Shown here in pieces: positions 50,537 through 60,257 of a DNA stretch of 64,000 nucleotides. The notes beneath the pieces are model-generated. The model saw only the letters and a list, made by a program, of their open reading frames with translations. It had not been told where the DNA came from and did no database searches. The translations under genes were made by a program, and so were the position numbers. The DNA is taken from assembly GCA_026636295.1 (NCBI GenBank), contig CP089459.1:1178001-1242000 (forward strand), read 5' to 3'. The first letter of the stretch is position 1; each line of letters starts with the position of its first letter. This DNA comes from Medakamo hakoo. Taxonomy: Eukaryota > Chlorophyta > Trebouxiophyceae > Coccomyxaceae.

Positions 50537-51050
50537 AGTGTTCAGTGTGTGTCACACACGCGTGCGTGTGAGGGCGGATCGTGTGAGTGGGGGCGGCGGT
50601 GTGTGTGCGGGCGGCGGCAGATGGCGCTGGCCGAAACGCCGGTCTGACCTGTGACCGACCACGCAATGAAAAACCAAGCAATGAAAAACGCCGAAAAAAG
50701 GGAAGCCACTACATCAACACGGACTCTCTCCATCCCCCACGCACCCCAGCCCAAACGCACAGCTCAGTATTCAAGGAATTTAGTGAAAAAGACGGAAAAG
50801 AAGCGGGCACGCACGCGCCGCTAGCAAGCAAGTACTCAAAGGAACACACACACCGACCCCCCGCCCACACCAGAAAAAAGAAGAACGCCACCGAAAAATC
50901 AGATGATGCGCGCGCCCAGGCGCGTCCGACCGGTAGAACCAGCAGCACACAGCGGGGAGGGGAGGGCCGGCACAGGCACCCACCATCCCCCGACTGGCGC
51001 AGTCTTCTCAATCACCCACACTCCACCACGCGCGCGCGCGCGCTCCAGCC
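50537..51050. promoter_or_regulatory. Promoter of ZCCHC10 and 3' end of the GH5 gene
   Basis: This 514-bp region is more AT-rich than average. It has a direct duplication of GCAATGAAAAA (near 50663 and 50679) and A-runs near 50870-50880. No gene is supported. Confidence 0.35.
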
Positions 51051-53588
51051 TCACGCCTCGTCCTCCGCGCCCGCCCCACCGCCGCCGTGCCCTTCATACC
51101 ACGGCTTGAGGCCAAACCGTTTGAGGAACCGCACTTTCTTCCAGTCCACGCCGGTCCAGTCCCGGCCCACGACGCCCATGTCGTTGACGATGGCGTGGTC
51201 GGGGCCGTCGGGGCCGTGGCCCAAGCCCCACGCCCACCAAAACACGCCGACGATGGGGTTGTGCAGGCCGTCGGCGCCGGGGCCGCGGGCCGCCGCCCAG
51301 TCCGCAAGGTCCACCTGCGCCTGCCAGTCCCGGTCGTCCGTGAAGCCGGACCCGGTCTCGCCGAGAATGATCGGGAACACGTGGCAGGGTTTGCCGGCCG
51401 CGGGCCCGTCGGCCGACGGGCAAAAGCCGACCTTGTTGAGGTAGCCGAATGATTGCGAGAGGCGGGCAAAGAGCTCCGGGCCCGAGTTGCCTTCGGGCGC
51501 GTTGCGCTCCGTGTCGTAGACGGACGGCGGGTAGACGTGCGGGCCCAGGACGACCTGGTGCAGGTACGGGCGGCCGGCGAGCGCGTCGAAGAAGGGGCGC
51601 GGGTCGGTCGCCGCGTACTGCGACAGCACGGCCGGGTCGGTGCCCATGCCGTCGCCCCAGTTTTTCGCCAGGCCCGCCTGACCGCAGCCCTGGATGATGT
51701 ACAGCCAGTGCGGGGAGACGGCGTGCAGCGCGTCCATGGCTTCCAGGTACAGGTCGCCCGCCGAGGGCAGGAGCGTGCCGTTGGCCGCCGGGTCGGGCCG
51801 GGGCGACCAGCCCAGGCCCCACACGTCGGGCTCGTTGAGCAGGTCCAGCAGCACCCGGCGCGCCGCGCCCGGGTGCCGGGCCACCAGCTCCGACGCCAGC
51901 TTCCTCCACTGCGCCAGCCACAGGCCCGGGTCTTCGACGGCCGACTTGTCGTAGTTGAACTGGTTGTCCAGGACGACGTAGAAGCCGTTGGACGTGAAGA
52001 AGTCGACGACCCACAGGAACCGGTCGAGCAGCGACTCAAAGGGCGGGACCCAGTCGTTGCACCAGCCGGCCCGGCGTGGGGGCGGGGCCGGCAGGTGGGG
52101 CAGGGTCAGGGACGGGGTGGTGGTGGACGCCGGCGCGCCGGCGGACGCCTTGCCGGCCGTGCCGGCCGCGGCCGCCGCGACGGCCGGCTCGTGCGCGGCC
52201 GCGAGCCGCGGCCCGCCGCTGCGCTTGGCGGACGGGTCGGTCGTCGCGGCGAGGACCTCGTGCGCGGGAACTTGCCAGCAGGGGGCTTGCGCCGCGTCCG
52301 ACGCCCGGGTCATGACGGACTTGAAGTCGAAGGGCAGGCGGACGGCGTTGAGGCCCAGCAGCTTCATGCGCCAGGCGACCGTCGCCAGGTCCTGGGACGC
52401 CGAGTCCTTGCGCTCGCCCGTGCCGATGCCGTCGAACAGGGTCAGGCCGTACTCGTAGCCCATGTAGTTGATGCCGGACAGGAAGACTTCGCGCAGGGGG
52501 GGCGCGGAGTCGGCGTCGTACAGCTTGCCGTTTTTGGCGATGAGGGACGAGGTGAGCGGCGCCGGCGGGGCGGCCGCCGGTCCAGCAGACGCGCCGCCGC
52601 CCATGGCCGCCGGGCCCGCGCGCGGCGAGCCGGCCGCCGACGTGGCGGACACGGCGCCGCCGCCGTCATGTTTCTTGCCGCCCCCGCCCGCCGTCGGACG
52701 GCGGACGACCGTGCAGTTGACGCCGCCGACCGACACGCTGCCGGGCAGGCCGTCGCCGCGCCACACCTCGAGCGTCAGGCCCATGCCGAGCGGGCGGCCG
52801 CCGGGCTGCAGGTGCATCCACCAGTTGGCCACCGACCCTTCGACCACGCCGTACTCGACGGGCTTGGTCACGTTGACGTTCCAGGTGCGCAGGACGCGGT
52901 TGACGGCGCCGCCCTCCAGGAGGACGGCGTACGGCGCGTAAAAGGGGACGTTGCCGGTCGCGCCAATGTCCAGGTCGACCGTCACGTTGAGCCAGTGCGT
53001 GGCCGGGTCGCGCTCGCCCCAGGCGCGCGCGCCGACGACCGCCGTGCAGGCGGGGACGGGGGCGGACGCGGAGCCGTCGATGGCCGACCCGACCATGACG
53101 GCGACGACCAGGGAGGCGAGCATGGCCACGCACGCGGCCACGCAGCCGCCCGACCACCAGGCCCGGCGGGCAGAGCCGGCGGACGCGTGGGGCGGCGGGG
53201 CAAAGCCGCCCGACCCGGCCTTGGCCAGGGAGGCGCCGCCCCCACTGCCGCCGCCGCCACCCAGGTCCAGGCTGGTGGCTGACGACGACCGCCCGCTGCC
53301 GTGGAGGAGGGCGGACCGCGGGTTGGTGGAGGGCGGGCCGCCGGGCGCAAAGGCCGGGTTGGCGGCCTCGACGTCGGGCGAGCCAGGCTCCATCATTGTC
53401 CCGCCGGCCGCGGCGCCGGACGACGCGGTCAGCCCGCCTCCGTGCGCGCCCGGCGTGGGCGTCGGCGAGGTGCGCCGGGACGCGGGGCGGGTGGAGCCCG
53501 CCGTCCGGGCGGACGTCATGGCCGGGCCGCCCCGGGCGGGGCCGGCCGGCGGGGGGGGTGCAGCAGGCGGTCCAGAGTGCGCACCCAT
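51051..53588 (-). CDS. Membrane-anchored glycoside hydrolase family 5 enzyme
   Basis: 845 residues from the ATG at 53588. GH5 enzymes hydrolyse beta-glucans, mannans or related polymers. Layout: a disordered cytosolic N-terminus; a signal-anchor helix at about 147-168 (CVAACVAMLASLVVAVMVG) preceded by Arg, hence type II topology; a beta-rich domain at about 175-300 resembling a carbohydrate-binding module; a low-complexity linker; and the catalytic barrel at about 360-840. The acid/base Glu is in LLDLLNEPDVWG (near 586) and the nucleophile Glu in PIILGETGSGF (near 742). GPHVYPPS and VFFWWAWGLG are further barrel motifs. The frame is open upstream without ATG, and an acceptor-like CATGCCACAG near 53732 suggests an extra 5' exon that I could not find. 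The likely place of action is the secretory system or cell surface. Confidence 0.8.
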   Translation of the reverse strand: MGAHSGPPAAPPPPAGPARGGPAMTSARTAGSTRPASRRTSPTPTPGAHGGGLTASSGAAAGGTMMEPGSPDVEAANPAFAPGGPPSTNPRSALLHGSGRSSSATSLDLGGGGGSGGGASLAKAGSGGFAPPPHASAGSARRAWWSGGCVAACVAMLASLVVAVMVGSAIDGSASAPVPACTAVVGARAWGERDPATHWLNVTVDLDIGATGNVPFYAPYAVLLEGGAVNRVLRTWNVNVTKPVEYGVVEGSVANWWMHLQPGGRPLGMGLTLEVWRGDGLPGSVSVGGVNCTVVRRPTAGGGGKKHDGGGAVSATSAAGSPRAGPAAMGGGASAGPAAAPPAPLTSSLIAKNGKLYDADSAPPLREVFLSGINYMGYEYGLTLFDGIGTGERKDSASQDLATVAWRMKLLGLNAVRLPFDFKSVMTRASDAAQAPCWQVPAHEVLAATTDPSAKRSGGPRLAAAHEPAVAAAAAGTAGKASAGAPASTTTPSLTLPHLPAPPPRRAGWCNDWVPPFESLLDRFLWVVDFFTSNGFYVVLDNQFNYDKSAVEDPGLWLAQWRKLASELVARHPGAARRVLLDLLNEPDVWGLGWSPRPDPAANGTLLPSAGDLYLEAMDALHAVSPHWLYIIQGCGQAGLAKNWGDGMGTDPAVLSQYAATDPRPFFDALAGRPYLHQVVLGPHVYPPSVYDTERNAPEGNSGPELFARLSQSFGYLNKVGFCPSADGPAAGKPCHVFPIILGETGSGFTDDRDWQAQVDLADWAAARGPGADGLHNPIVGVFWWAWGLGHGPDGPDHAIVNDMGVVGRDWTGVDWKKVRFLKRFGLKPWYEGHGGGGAGAEDEA

Positions 53589-54710
53589 CGCGCCGTCGCC
53601 GCTGCCCCGGCTGGTGGTCTCCTGTTGTTGCTGCTGCCAGGCCGGGTGGCGGTGGCGGGCGTGCGTCAGCGTGGGCGACCGGTCGCCGACGTTGTGCGGG
53701 ATGGTGGACAGAGGGCCGTCGGCCGAGGGCGGGCTGTGGCATGTTTGTTGGGGTGGGGGCGGTGGGGGGTGGGGGGTGGGGGGTGGTGAGGGAGGGGAGA
53801 GGCCTAGCGTGGAAGTGGGGGGCCCCGCGCGGCGCTGTTTTTTTTTTCGAGACGGCTGGGAGAATGCGACCACCCCACCCGTCCGGGCCCAGACCCTGGC
53901 GCATCAAGGCCCGGGCGTGGCGTACGAGCCGACTGAGGGAAAACCACGGCCGCGCGTGCCCGCCGCCGCGGCTACAGCGCTGTGCGCGCCGGAGCTAGCC
54001 GCGCGTGCAGGCGTTGCCCGACCAATTGGCTTGCGACGCCCGCCGGGACGGCGGCAGATGCGCGATGGCGACTCCGCCCGGCTCAAACTCAAGTCTAAGG
54101 ACATGGTAAGCGAACGCAAGGAAAGCGCAAACCATGCCTCATCGGTGGAGGCGCCCGGCGCAGGCGCCTCTAGTCCTCGCGTGCTTTTTCGCGCGGCGCG
54201 CCGGAGAGCGCCGCGCGCGCGCGCGCACTCTTCCGGAACGGTGGCATCGAGCCGCTGCGGGCGGCTCATTACCCCGCACACGCACGCCACAGGCCGTGCG
54301 GTTGCACAGGCCGTGGGTGGCGGCGGATGGGTGCGTGCCGCCGTCCCCTGTCTCGACACACGCACCGCATGGACGACGAGCGCTGACGGTCCGCCTTTGT
54401 GCGCGGCAGCGAGGAGGAGCCGCGCGAGTCAGACGGAGGAGGCGCTGCGTCAGCCTACGCTTCTGCGAGCGAGGGTGTGAGCTGCCTGTGATGCGAGGGT
54501 GGTGCGCTGCGTGTATGTGTGTGTGCGCGACGCAGCCGTGCCCTCCCGGAGAGGGGGCAGTGTTTTGCCGGCGTGTTGCTTGTGTGTGCAGCAGAGCGGG
54601 GCCGCCGCCGCCTCCACCCCATCCCACCCCCACCCCACCCTTCCTGCGCCTGCGTCCCCCCTCGTCTTTTAAGATCCGCAACACAACCCGCCACACTCTC
54701 TCACTCCACC
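53589..54710. other. 1.1-kb region with possible GH5 5' exon and two stem-loops
   Basis: This region lies between the GH5 start and the next minus-strand stop. The part next to GH5 (to about 53732) keeps the GH5 frame with protein-like sequence, so it may be coding. Further right are two adjacent 8-bp inverted repeats (54148-54155 with 54163-54170; 54191-54198 with 54209-54216). No gene is supported in 53890-54700. Confidence 0.35.
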
Positions 54711-56393
54711 TCACTCGTCCTCCGCATCCTCCGACCCCGCATCCTCGCCCGCATCCCGCACCGCTTCAAACCAGCCGCCCCCCGCCCCCTCAACGCACGC
54801 TTCATACGCTTCCATCAGGCCGTCGGCGCGCGCGTCGTCGCCTGCCGCGCGGGCGGCGGACGCGCGCTCGGCGATCAAAGCAGCAGTCGCCGCCGCGGAT
54901 GACCGGGCGGCGGCGCGGGCCAGGGCACCACGCAACGCGGCCGCCTCCGCGTCCGCGCGCGCCTCCCCCGCCCGCGCCGCGCGCACCATGGCGCCCATCT
55001 CGTCCGCGTGCGCGCGGGACCGGCCCAGGGCGCGTTCGGCGCCGGCGCGACCCGCTTCGGACGCGGCCAGAGCGCCGCGGAGTTCGGCCAAGGCTGCCAC
55101 GGCGTCGCCGAGGGACGAGGCCAGGCGGGCGGTGGATGGAGGGGAGGGCGGGAGCCCACTCCCACCACCACCACCACCCTGCACGCCCGCCGCGTCGACG
55201 GCCGCGGACGCGACAGCCGCGACGGCGGCTTCGGCCACGCCGTCGGCCAGGGAGGCAGCCACGCGCGCCGCGGCTTCCCGGTCGGCTTCACCGGCTTCGA
55301 GGCTCGCGACGCGGGCGGCCGCTTCCTCCAGCGCGCCGGCCAGGCGGGCCGCGTCCGAACGGGCGGACGCCGCCGCGTCGGCCGCGACCGACGCTTCTTC
55401 TTCCGCCGCAGCGAGCCGGGCGCGCAGGGCGGCGGCGGTCGCGGCATCCGCGGTCGCCTTGCCCGTCAAGGCCGCGGCGGTGCCGGCGGAGGTCAGCAGG
55501 CTGGCAAAGCGGCGCGCCAGCGGGGAGGCGGGCGAGTAGAGCTGCGCCGTCAACGAGGCCAGCGCGGCGGGGGTGGGGGTGGGAGCAGGGCCAAGCGCGC
55601 CATCCACGCCCACCGCACTCGCCACCCAGGCTTCCCAGGCCGTCGCCGCCGCGGCGGCGGGCCGGTCCGGGTGGGCCGCGTTTTCCCAGGGGCCAAGGGA
55701 GGCGGTGGTCGGGCCGTCGACAGACGGGGTGGACGGCCCGCACAGGAAGGCGGCGACGGCGTCGGCGTTGGAGGCGGACGACGACGTCGACGTCGAGCAC
55801 ACGTCGGCCAGCGGGTCCCGTTCCGCACTGGCTGGCGCTGCCGCCACCAGGCTCGCCCGGCGGATGGCGCGCACGACCCAGGCGCCCGCCAAAGCGACGG
55901 CCGCCAGCGACGCCGCGGCCAGTAAGCCGTCGGCAGCAGGGGCTAACGCACTGATGCGTTCCAAGACGGGGGTGGGGATGGCGACCTGCAAGCCAGCCGT
56001 CAGCGGGTAGCGCAGGGCGACGGCCGTGAGTTCGGTGCCGGCGCGGCGGCTGTTTTTTTTTTTTTTTGAAGGGATGATGGGCGCGAGGGTGAGAAGGGAG
56101 GTGGGCGGCGGGAAACAAAGCAGCACGCGCGCTTTGCACCCACCACGGCCAAAACTCACGCTGCCGCGTCGGCGATGTACAGGGCCGTGGCGGCGAGGCC
56201 GACGGCTACGGCCGGGCCCTTGCCCCAGGCGCGGACGGCTGGCGCGGCGGCCAGCGCGGCTAGGGCCGCAGCGCCCACGTGGCGGCCCGCGTACAGAGCC
56301 AACAGGAGGGCTTTGCCATCCAAGGAACGGGACAGAGCCGCCAGGGCGGCGGCTGGGGCTAAGAGCGTGAGAGCGTCCTTGGCGGCGGCCGGG
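54711..56393 (-). CDS. Membrane-associated coiled-coil protein, unknown (5' end missing)
   Basis: Two exons are supported: 56160-56393 and 54711-56049, joined in frame with a GTGAGT donor and a CAG acceptor. The upstream exon begins at an acceptor in phase 2, so at least one earlier exon with the ATG is missing. The first exon encodes hydrophobic helices (KDALTLLAPAAALAAL, then KALLLALYAGRHVGAAALAAL and AVAVGLAATALYIADAAA). A further membrane helix follows (LLAAASLAAVALAGAWVVRAI). Next come a linker with Trp-containing segments (AWEAWVASAVG) and about 300 residues of Ala/Glu/Arg coiled coil. The protein ends with VRDAGEDAGSEDAEDE. No family recognised. Such a membrane-plus-coil layout would fit an organelle membrane tether, but that is only a guess. 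Confidence 0.55.
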   Translation of the reverse strand, partial: PGRRQGRSHALSPSRRPGGSVPFLGWQSPPVGSVRGPPRGRCGPSRAGRRASRPRLGQGPGRSRRPRRHGPVHRRRGSVSFGRGGCKARVLLCFPPPTSLLTLAPIIPSKKKKNSRRAGTELTAVALRYPLTAGLQVAIPTPVLERISALAPAADGLLAAASLAAVALAGAWVVRAIRRASLVAAAPASAERDPLADVCSTSTSSSASNADAVAAFLCGPSTPSVDGPTTASLGPWENAAHPDRPAAAAATAWEAWVASAVGVDGALGPAPTPTPAALASLTAQLYSPASPLARRFASLLTSAGTAAALTGKATADAATAAALRARLAAAEEEASVAADAAASARSDAARLAGALEEAAARVASLEAGEADREAAARVAASLADGVAEAAVAAVASAAVDAAGVQGGGGGGSGLPPSPPSTARLASSLGDAVAALAELRGALAASEAGRAGAERALGRSRAHADEMGAMVRAARAGEARADAEAAALRGALARAAARSSAAATAALIAERASAARAAGDDARADGLMEAYEACVEGAGGGWFEAVRDAGEDAGSEDAEDE

Positions 56394-56989
56394 CTGGTGG
56401 TGGTGGGTGGGCTGCTGGGGTTGGGGGGGTGGGAATGAGCGTGAGTTCCGGGCAGCTGTTTGGGTGTCCCGACACTGTGGGGGTGGGCGCGCGCACGGCC
56501 CCAGCTCCCCCCGCCGTGATGCGAGACCCAGGGCCCGTGCGACACGCGTGACACCCTTTTTAAAACTGGACACACCACCGTCCGAGGTTCAAAAGCCCGC
56601 CCAAACGCTCTCCCACCTGGCAAACGCGGGCGTGCGAACAGCCGCTGTGCGCGGCACGGCCAGGCCGCGCGCCGCATGCGTGGGTTTGGCGGCCGCCCGG
56701 GGGCGGGTGACGCGCCGGGCGGTCAGCCCGTGTTTTGCGGGCAGGGATACAGCACAGGCCGTCATCGTCTGTGTGGTTCTCAGAGGGTGGGAGGGCGGGG
56801 CCGGGCGCGGGCCGGGGATAACGAGAGGTTTGGGTTGAGCAGAGTGATGAGACGCGCCACCAGGCGGCACGGTCCTGTGTCTTACACCCACCCGGCCCCC
56901 CCATCCACCGCCACCACACAACCGTTGGAGTGACAACACCGGTTGCGCTATCAATCGTACAAGCCACATCCACCCTACCCCACCTGTGT
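56394..56989. promoter_or_regulatory. Upstream region of the coiled-coil gene
   Basis: These 596 bp should contain the missing first exon of the coiled-coil gene and its promoter. An Arg-rich presequence-like reading (MRRAAWPCRAQRLFARPRLP, ATG at 56677) is attractive, but its donor phase does not fit the next exon. The right end holds the 3' flank of the EF-hand gene. Confidence 0.3.
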
Positions 56990-57520
56990 CTACCTGCACG
57001 ACGCGGCCGCATACACAAACTGCGAGTGCGAGAGGGTGACGGCGTCCGCGCCGCCGTCCGCAAACGCTCTGAAAGCCTTGTCCGCGCCCCTCAGAAAGAG
57101 GGCCAGGCCCACCACTTCCGCCAGGCCCAGGGCGCCGTTGCGGTCCGGGTCAAAGGCGGCGACCGCCGCGGCCAGGGCGGGCGGGTCGAGCGGCGGCGCG
57201 TCGACGGCCGCGAGGACGGGCCCGACCTTGTCGGCGGGGAGTTCGGCGTCCTGGGACCCGGCAGCAGACGTGAACGCCCTCGACAGCGAGTCCAGCGTCC
57301 CGTGCAACGCACCAAACTCGGACCGGTCGATGGCGCCGTCGCCGTCCGCGTCGTGCAGGCGGACCATGAGGCCCGCGGTCTGGAGCGAGAACACCATGCC
57401 ACCCGACGCCAGGGCCGCCTGGACTTCGGACGCGACGATTTTGCCCGTCTTGCTTTTGTTGACGGCGGCAAAGGCCGCGTCCAGGTCGATGGCCGGCGGC
57501 GGTGGTGGTGGTGTGGCCAT
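56990..57520 (-). CDS. EF-hand calcium-binding protein, penta-EF-hand-like
   Basis: A 176-residue protein in one exon. Three Ca-binding-type loops are visible: NKSKTGKIVASE (21-32, degenerate), DADGDGAIDRSE (57-68, canonical) and DPDRNGALGLAE (124-135, mostly canonical). The N-terminus is a short Pro run (MATPPPPPPA). Loop spacing, the hydrophobic helices between them and the C-terminal SQFVYAAASCR recall penta-EF-hand proteins (ALG-2/sorcin type), which sense Ca at membranes, though a fifth loop is not obvious. Its neighbours give no hint of role. Start ATG at 57520. Confidence 0.75.
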   Translation of the reverse strand: MATPPPPPPAIDLDAAFAAVNKSKTGKIVASEVQAALASGGMVFSLQTAGLMVRLHDADGDGAIDRSEFGALHGTLDSLSRAFTSAAGSQDAELPADKVGPVLAAVDAPPLDPPALAAAVAAFDPDRNGALGLAEVVGLALFLRGADKAFRAFADGGADAVTLSHSQFVYAAASCR

Positions 57521-57851
57521 GTGTGTGGCTGTGTGGTGTGTGACGGGGCGCGCGTGCGAGCGAGCGAGGGAGGGCGGGGCGTGCCTCGGCGGAGCAAAGT
57601 TTTGGTTGGAGGAGAGCGGGGGTCGACACACACAGCGGGCGCACTGCTTTCACCGGTCCTCCCCGGTGCGCGAGCAGCCACAGCACTCGCGCACGCACTG
57701 GTGTGGACGGAGGGGAGGGACGGCGTGCGGTTCGTGCAGGGCGCGGCGGGCCGCGGGGCGTGTGGGCGCGTCTCCTCGATTGGACGCGAGAGTGTGTGGG
57801 GGCGGCGGCGCTCCCTCTCAACCATGTGCAGTCCTTTGAGGCAGGGGTCAC
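57521..57851. promoter_or_regulatory. Promoter of EF-hand gene / 3' end of the FABP-like gene
   Basis: These 331 bp lie between two minus-strand genes. GT-rich stretches lie near 57520-57542. No motif or gene is supported. Confidence 0.35.
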
Positions 57852-60048
57852 TCACAATTCCCACGCCGCCCGCACATACGACGGCACGGCCGCCGCATTC
57901 AACGTCACCGTGCAACACCCCAGGTCCAGCCCCCTCGCCAGGGACCGGCGGTGCCGCGTCGCCCTGTGCACGGCGTCCCGCAGGGCGTCCAGCTTCAGCT
58001 GCGTGTCCTCCGCCTGGGCGGGCGACATTTCAAACAGCTCCGGCTCGGACGCGGACGCGGCGGCGGGCAGGGCGTCCAGCCCGCCCCCGCCGACGGAGAC
58101 GAGGGCGCTCAGCGACCGGGTTTCCACGTACTCCGCCAGGCGGTGGGCCAACGCTGCTTCGGGCGTGGACGCGGCGGCGCCGACCGTCGACGGCCCCAGT
58201 CCATCCCCGGGCCGCCCGGAACTGATGGTGGCCAGGCCGGTCTGGCGCAGCGGGTGGCCCGCCCCGCCGGGCGGCGTGCGGTCGCCGCCGCCCACGCTGC
58301 CGCCGGGCGACGCAAAGGGCCGGGTGGCGGCGCGCCCGCGGACGGAGCCCCAGGACCCGGCGGTGAGCATGTGCGGGTCTGGACGGGTGTGGGGGGGGTG
58401 GGGGACGGTGTGTGTGAGTGCAGTGGCTTGCGCGGGAGAACCGGCGGCACGGACACACTGGCCGGCCGCCCTCCTGTCGGGCGTCCGAGCGAAAGCCGGG
58501 CACAGGGACAAGAGGGCCGGGGAAAAGGGGGGGGGGGGATCAGGTCTGCGCGCGCGGCGCCCGCCCCCCCCCCCTGTTTCCATCCCCCCCCCCCCCCCCC
58601 CCCCCCCCCACGCCCACTCACCTGCCGAGTCCACGCTCGCCCCACGCCCGGACGTGGACAGTAAATCGGACGGCCGGCGCACGCCCGCGCTGGGAACGGG
58701 CAGCCCGGCCTCGCCGTCTGACGTGGACGGACCGCCCCGCCGCGGCGGGGAGGGCGGCGGGCACCGGGCGGGGGACCTCGACCCCGGCGAGCCGCGCCCG
58801 CTGACGCCGCGCAGGCTGCCGGGCCCGCTCACCGCGTGCGGCGGCCACACGCGCGCGTCCGTGAAGACGTCGGCGGGCGTCACCCACCGCGCCTTGTCCC
58901 GGGCCAGGGCCTGCAGCGCGAGGGTGTCGCGGTGCGCGGCGCGCGCGACGCGGCGCTGGTCCCGGGCGGTGGGCAGGGCGGGCGGGAGGCAGCACGGCCC
59001 CCGCACGGGCGCCACGCCAATGGCCTCCATGTACATGTACATGACCGCCTCCCGGACGGGCCAGGCGGCGGCGGTGGTGGCGGACGGGGACGCGCCCGGG
59101 GGCGGGCCGCCGCCCGCGGCCGAGGCGGACCCACTGGCGCCGCCGCCGCCGCCGCCGGCCAGGGAGGCGGCCAGGGCCGCGGCGGACGAGGCGGCCGCGG
59201 GGCCGGAGCCGGCCAGGCCGCTGGCCGTGGACGGCGCGGCGGTGGTGGTGCCGCCCCCCGCCGTGGCGGCGGCGGAGGAGGCGGGCGCGGTGGGGTACCC
59301 CGCGACCGACCCGGATGGCGACGTCATGCCCGACGCGGACGGCGCGACGGTCGCGGCGGTCGCGGCGGCGGTCGCGGCGGCGGCGGCGGCGGCGACGGCG
59401 GCGGCGGCGCCGTGGGGCGCCGGCGAGGCCGCACCCCCGCCCGCCATGGCCGGGACCAGGGGGGGGCCCCGGACCCGCAGCGCCACGCGCACGATCTGGT
59501 GGCCGCCATCCACGGTCCGCCACGACTCCACCTCCCGGCGCCCGTCGGCCGACAGGTGCAGGCTCTTGTGCACGCCGCCCTCCCACCAGCAGGACGACCG
59601 AATGGAACGGCCTTCCGCGTCCCGCTGGGCGATGTCGCGGCCCGGGGTCAGGGTGCGCGTCCACGCGCCGCGCGCGTTGACGGTCGTGATGCGGAGGGAC
59701 GTGCGTCCCCGGCCGAACGCGTGGATGATGTCGACGGACTTGGAGCCGACGTCCGTGGCGAGGCGACGCAGGGCCCAGGGGTAGCCAGCTTCCTGTGAGG
59801 GGGTGGGGGGTGGAGGGTGGGGGGTGGGTGGATGGACGGGCGGGCGGTGTGTGTTTGTGCGTGTGAGGGCTGGGCGCGCGCGCGGGTGGGGAGCAGGTTG
59901 AAATGGCGAGGCATGAGGAGCCGCCGCCGGCGCCGCGCCCGTGCCCCCCACTCACCCGCAGCCACGCGTCGAAGCCCTCGGTCTTCACGACCCGCCAGTA
60001 GCCGGCCAACGCGACGGCGGCCGGCTCGGACGGCCCGTCGGAAGGCAT
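57852..60048 (-). CDS. Protein with N-terminal fatty-acid-binding-protein-like domain
   Basis: Three exons (59956-60048, 58622-59792, 57852-58378) encode 596 residues. The first 125 residues read like an intracellular lipid-binding protein (FABP/CRABP fold): GYWRVVKTEGFDAWLREAG, then ALRRLATDVGSKSVDII, SLRITTVNARGAWTRTL, and RSSCWWEGGVHKSLHL, closing with VESWRTVDGGHQIVRVALR. The order of helix-turn-helix and beta strands matches animal FABPs. The rest is Ala/Gly/Ser/Pro-rich linker with two ordered parts: AWPVREAVMYMYMEAIG to VFTDARVWP in the middle, and a C-terminal helical part (ALAHRLAEYVETRSLSALV to the end). Neither is recognised. Possible role: binding a fatty acid or other small lipid. 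The intron after codon 31 is close to the first intron of animal FABP genes. The second intron has a 26-base C-run. Confidence 0.65.
58584..58609. repeat. Homopolymer run of 26 C
   Basis: Twenty-six C in a row lie near the donor end of the second intron of the FABP-like gene (a G-run in the transcript). Assembly errors in length are likely in such a run. Confidence 0.8.
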
Positions 60049-60257
60049 TGGACGAGGGACGGAGACAGGGCGGCCGTCGACAAAGGAAAGCAGTGTGCGG
60101 GCCACGTCCAAAACGCGGGCGCACTCTGGAGTGCTGCAGGGGCGACACGGCGCGGCGCGCGTTGCGCTGCTCGCCCCACACACACGCGTCGCGCCGCGCT
60201 GTTCCCCCACTCTGCGAACGCGCCGCCTGCTCAGTTGCCGGCCATCCCAAGGCCTCG
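60049..60257. promoter_or_regulatory. Divergent promoter region (FABP-like / phytyl ester synthase)
   Basis: These 209 bp separate the two start codons. No defined motif. Confidence 0.4.

Noticed and set aside
56580-56605. GAGGTTCAAAAGCCC resembling a tRNA T-arm
   Set aside because: The stem does not pair and no cloverleaf can be drawn around it.
58400-58640. Possible loss of the FABP-like exon boundary in the C-run
   Set aside because: The GTGAGT donor and CAG acceptor around the run give perfect frame continuity, so the run is simply intronic.
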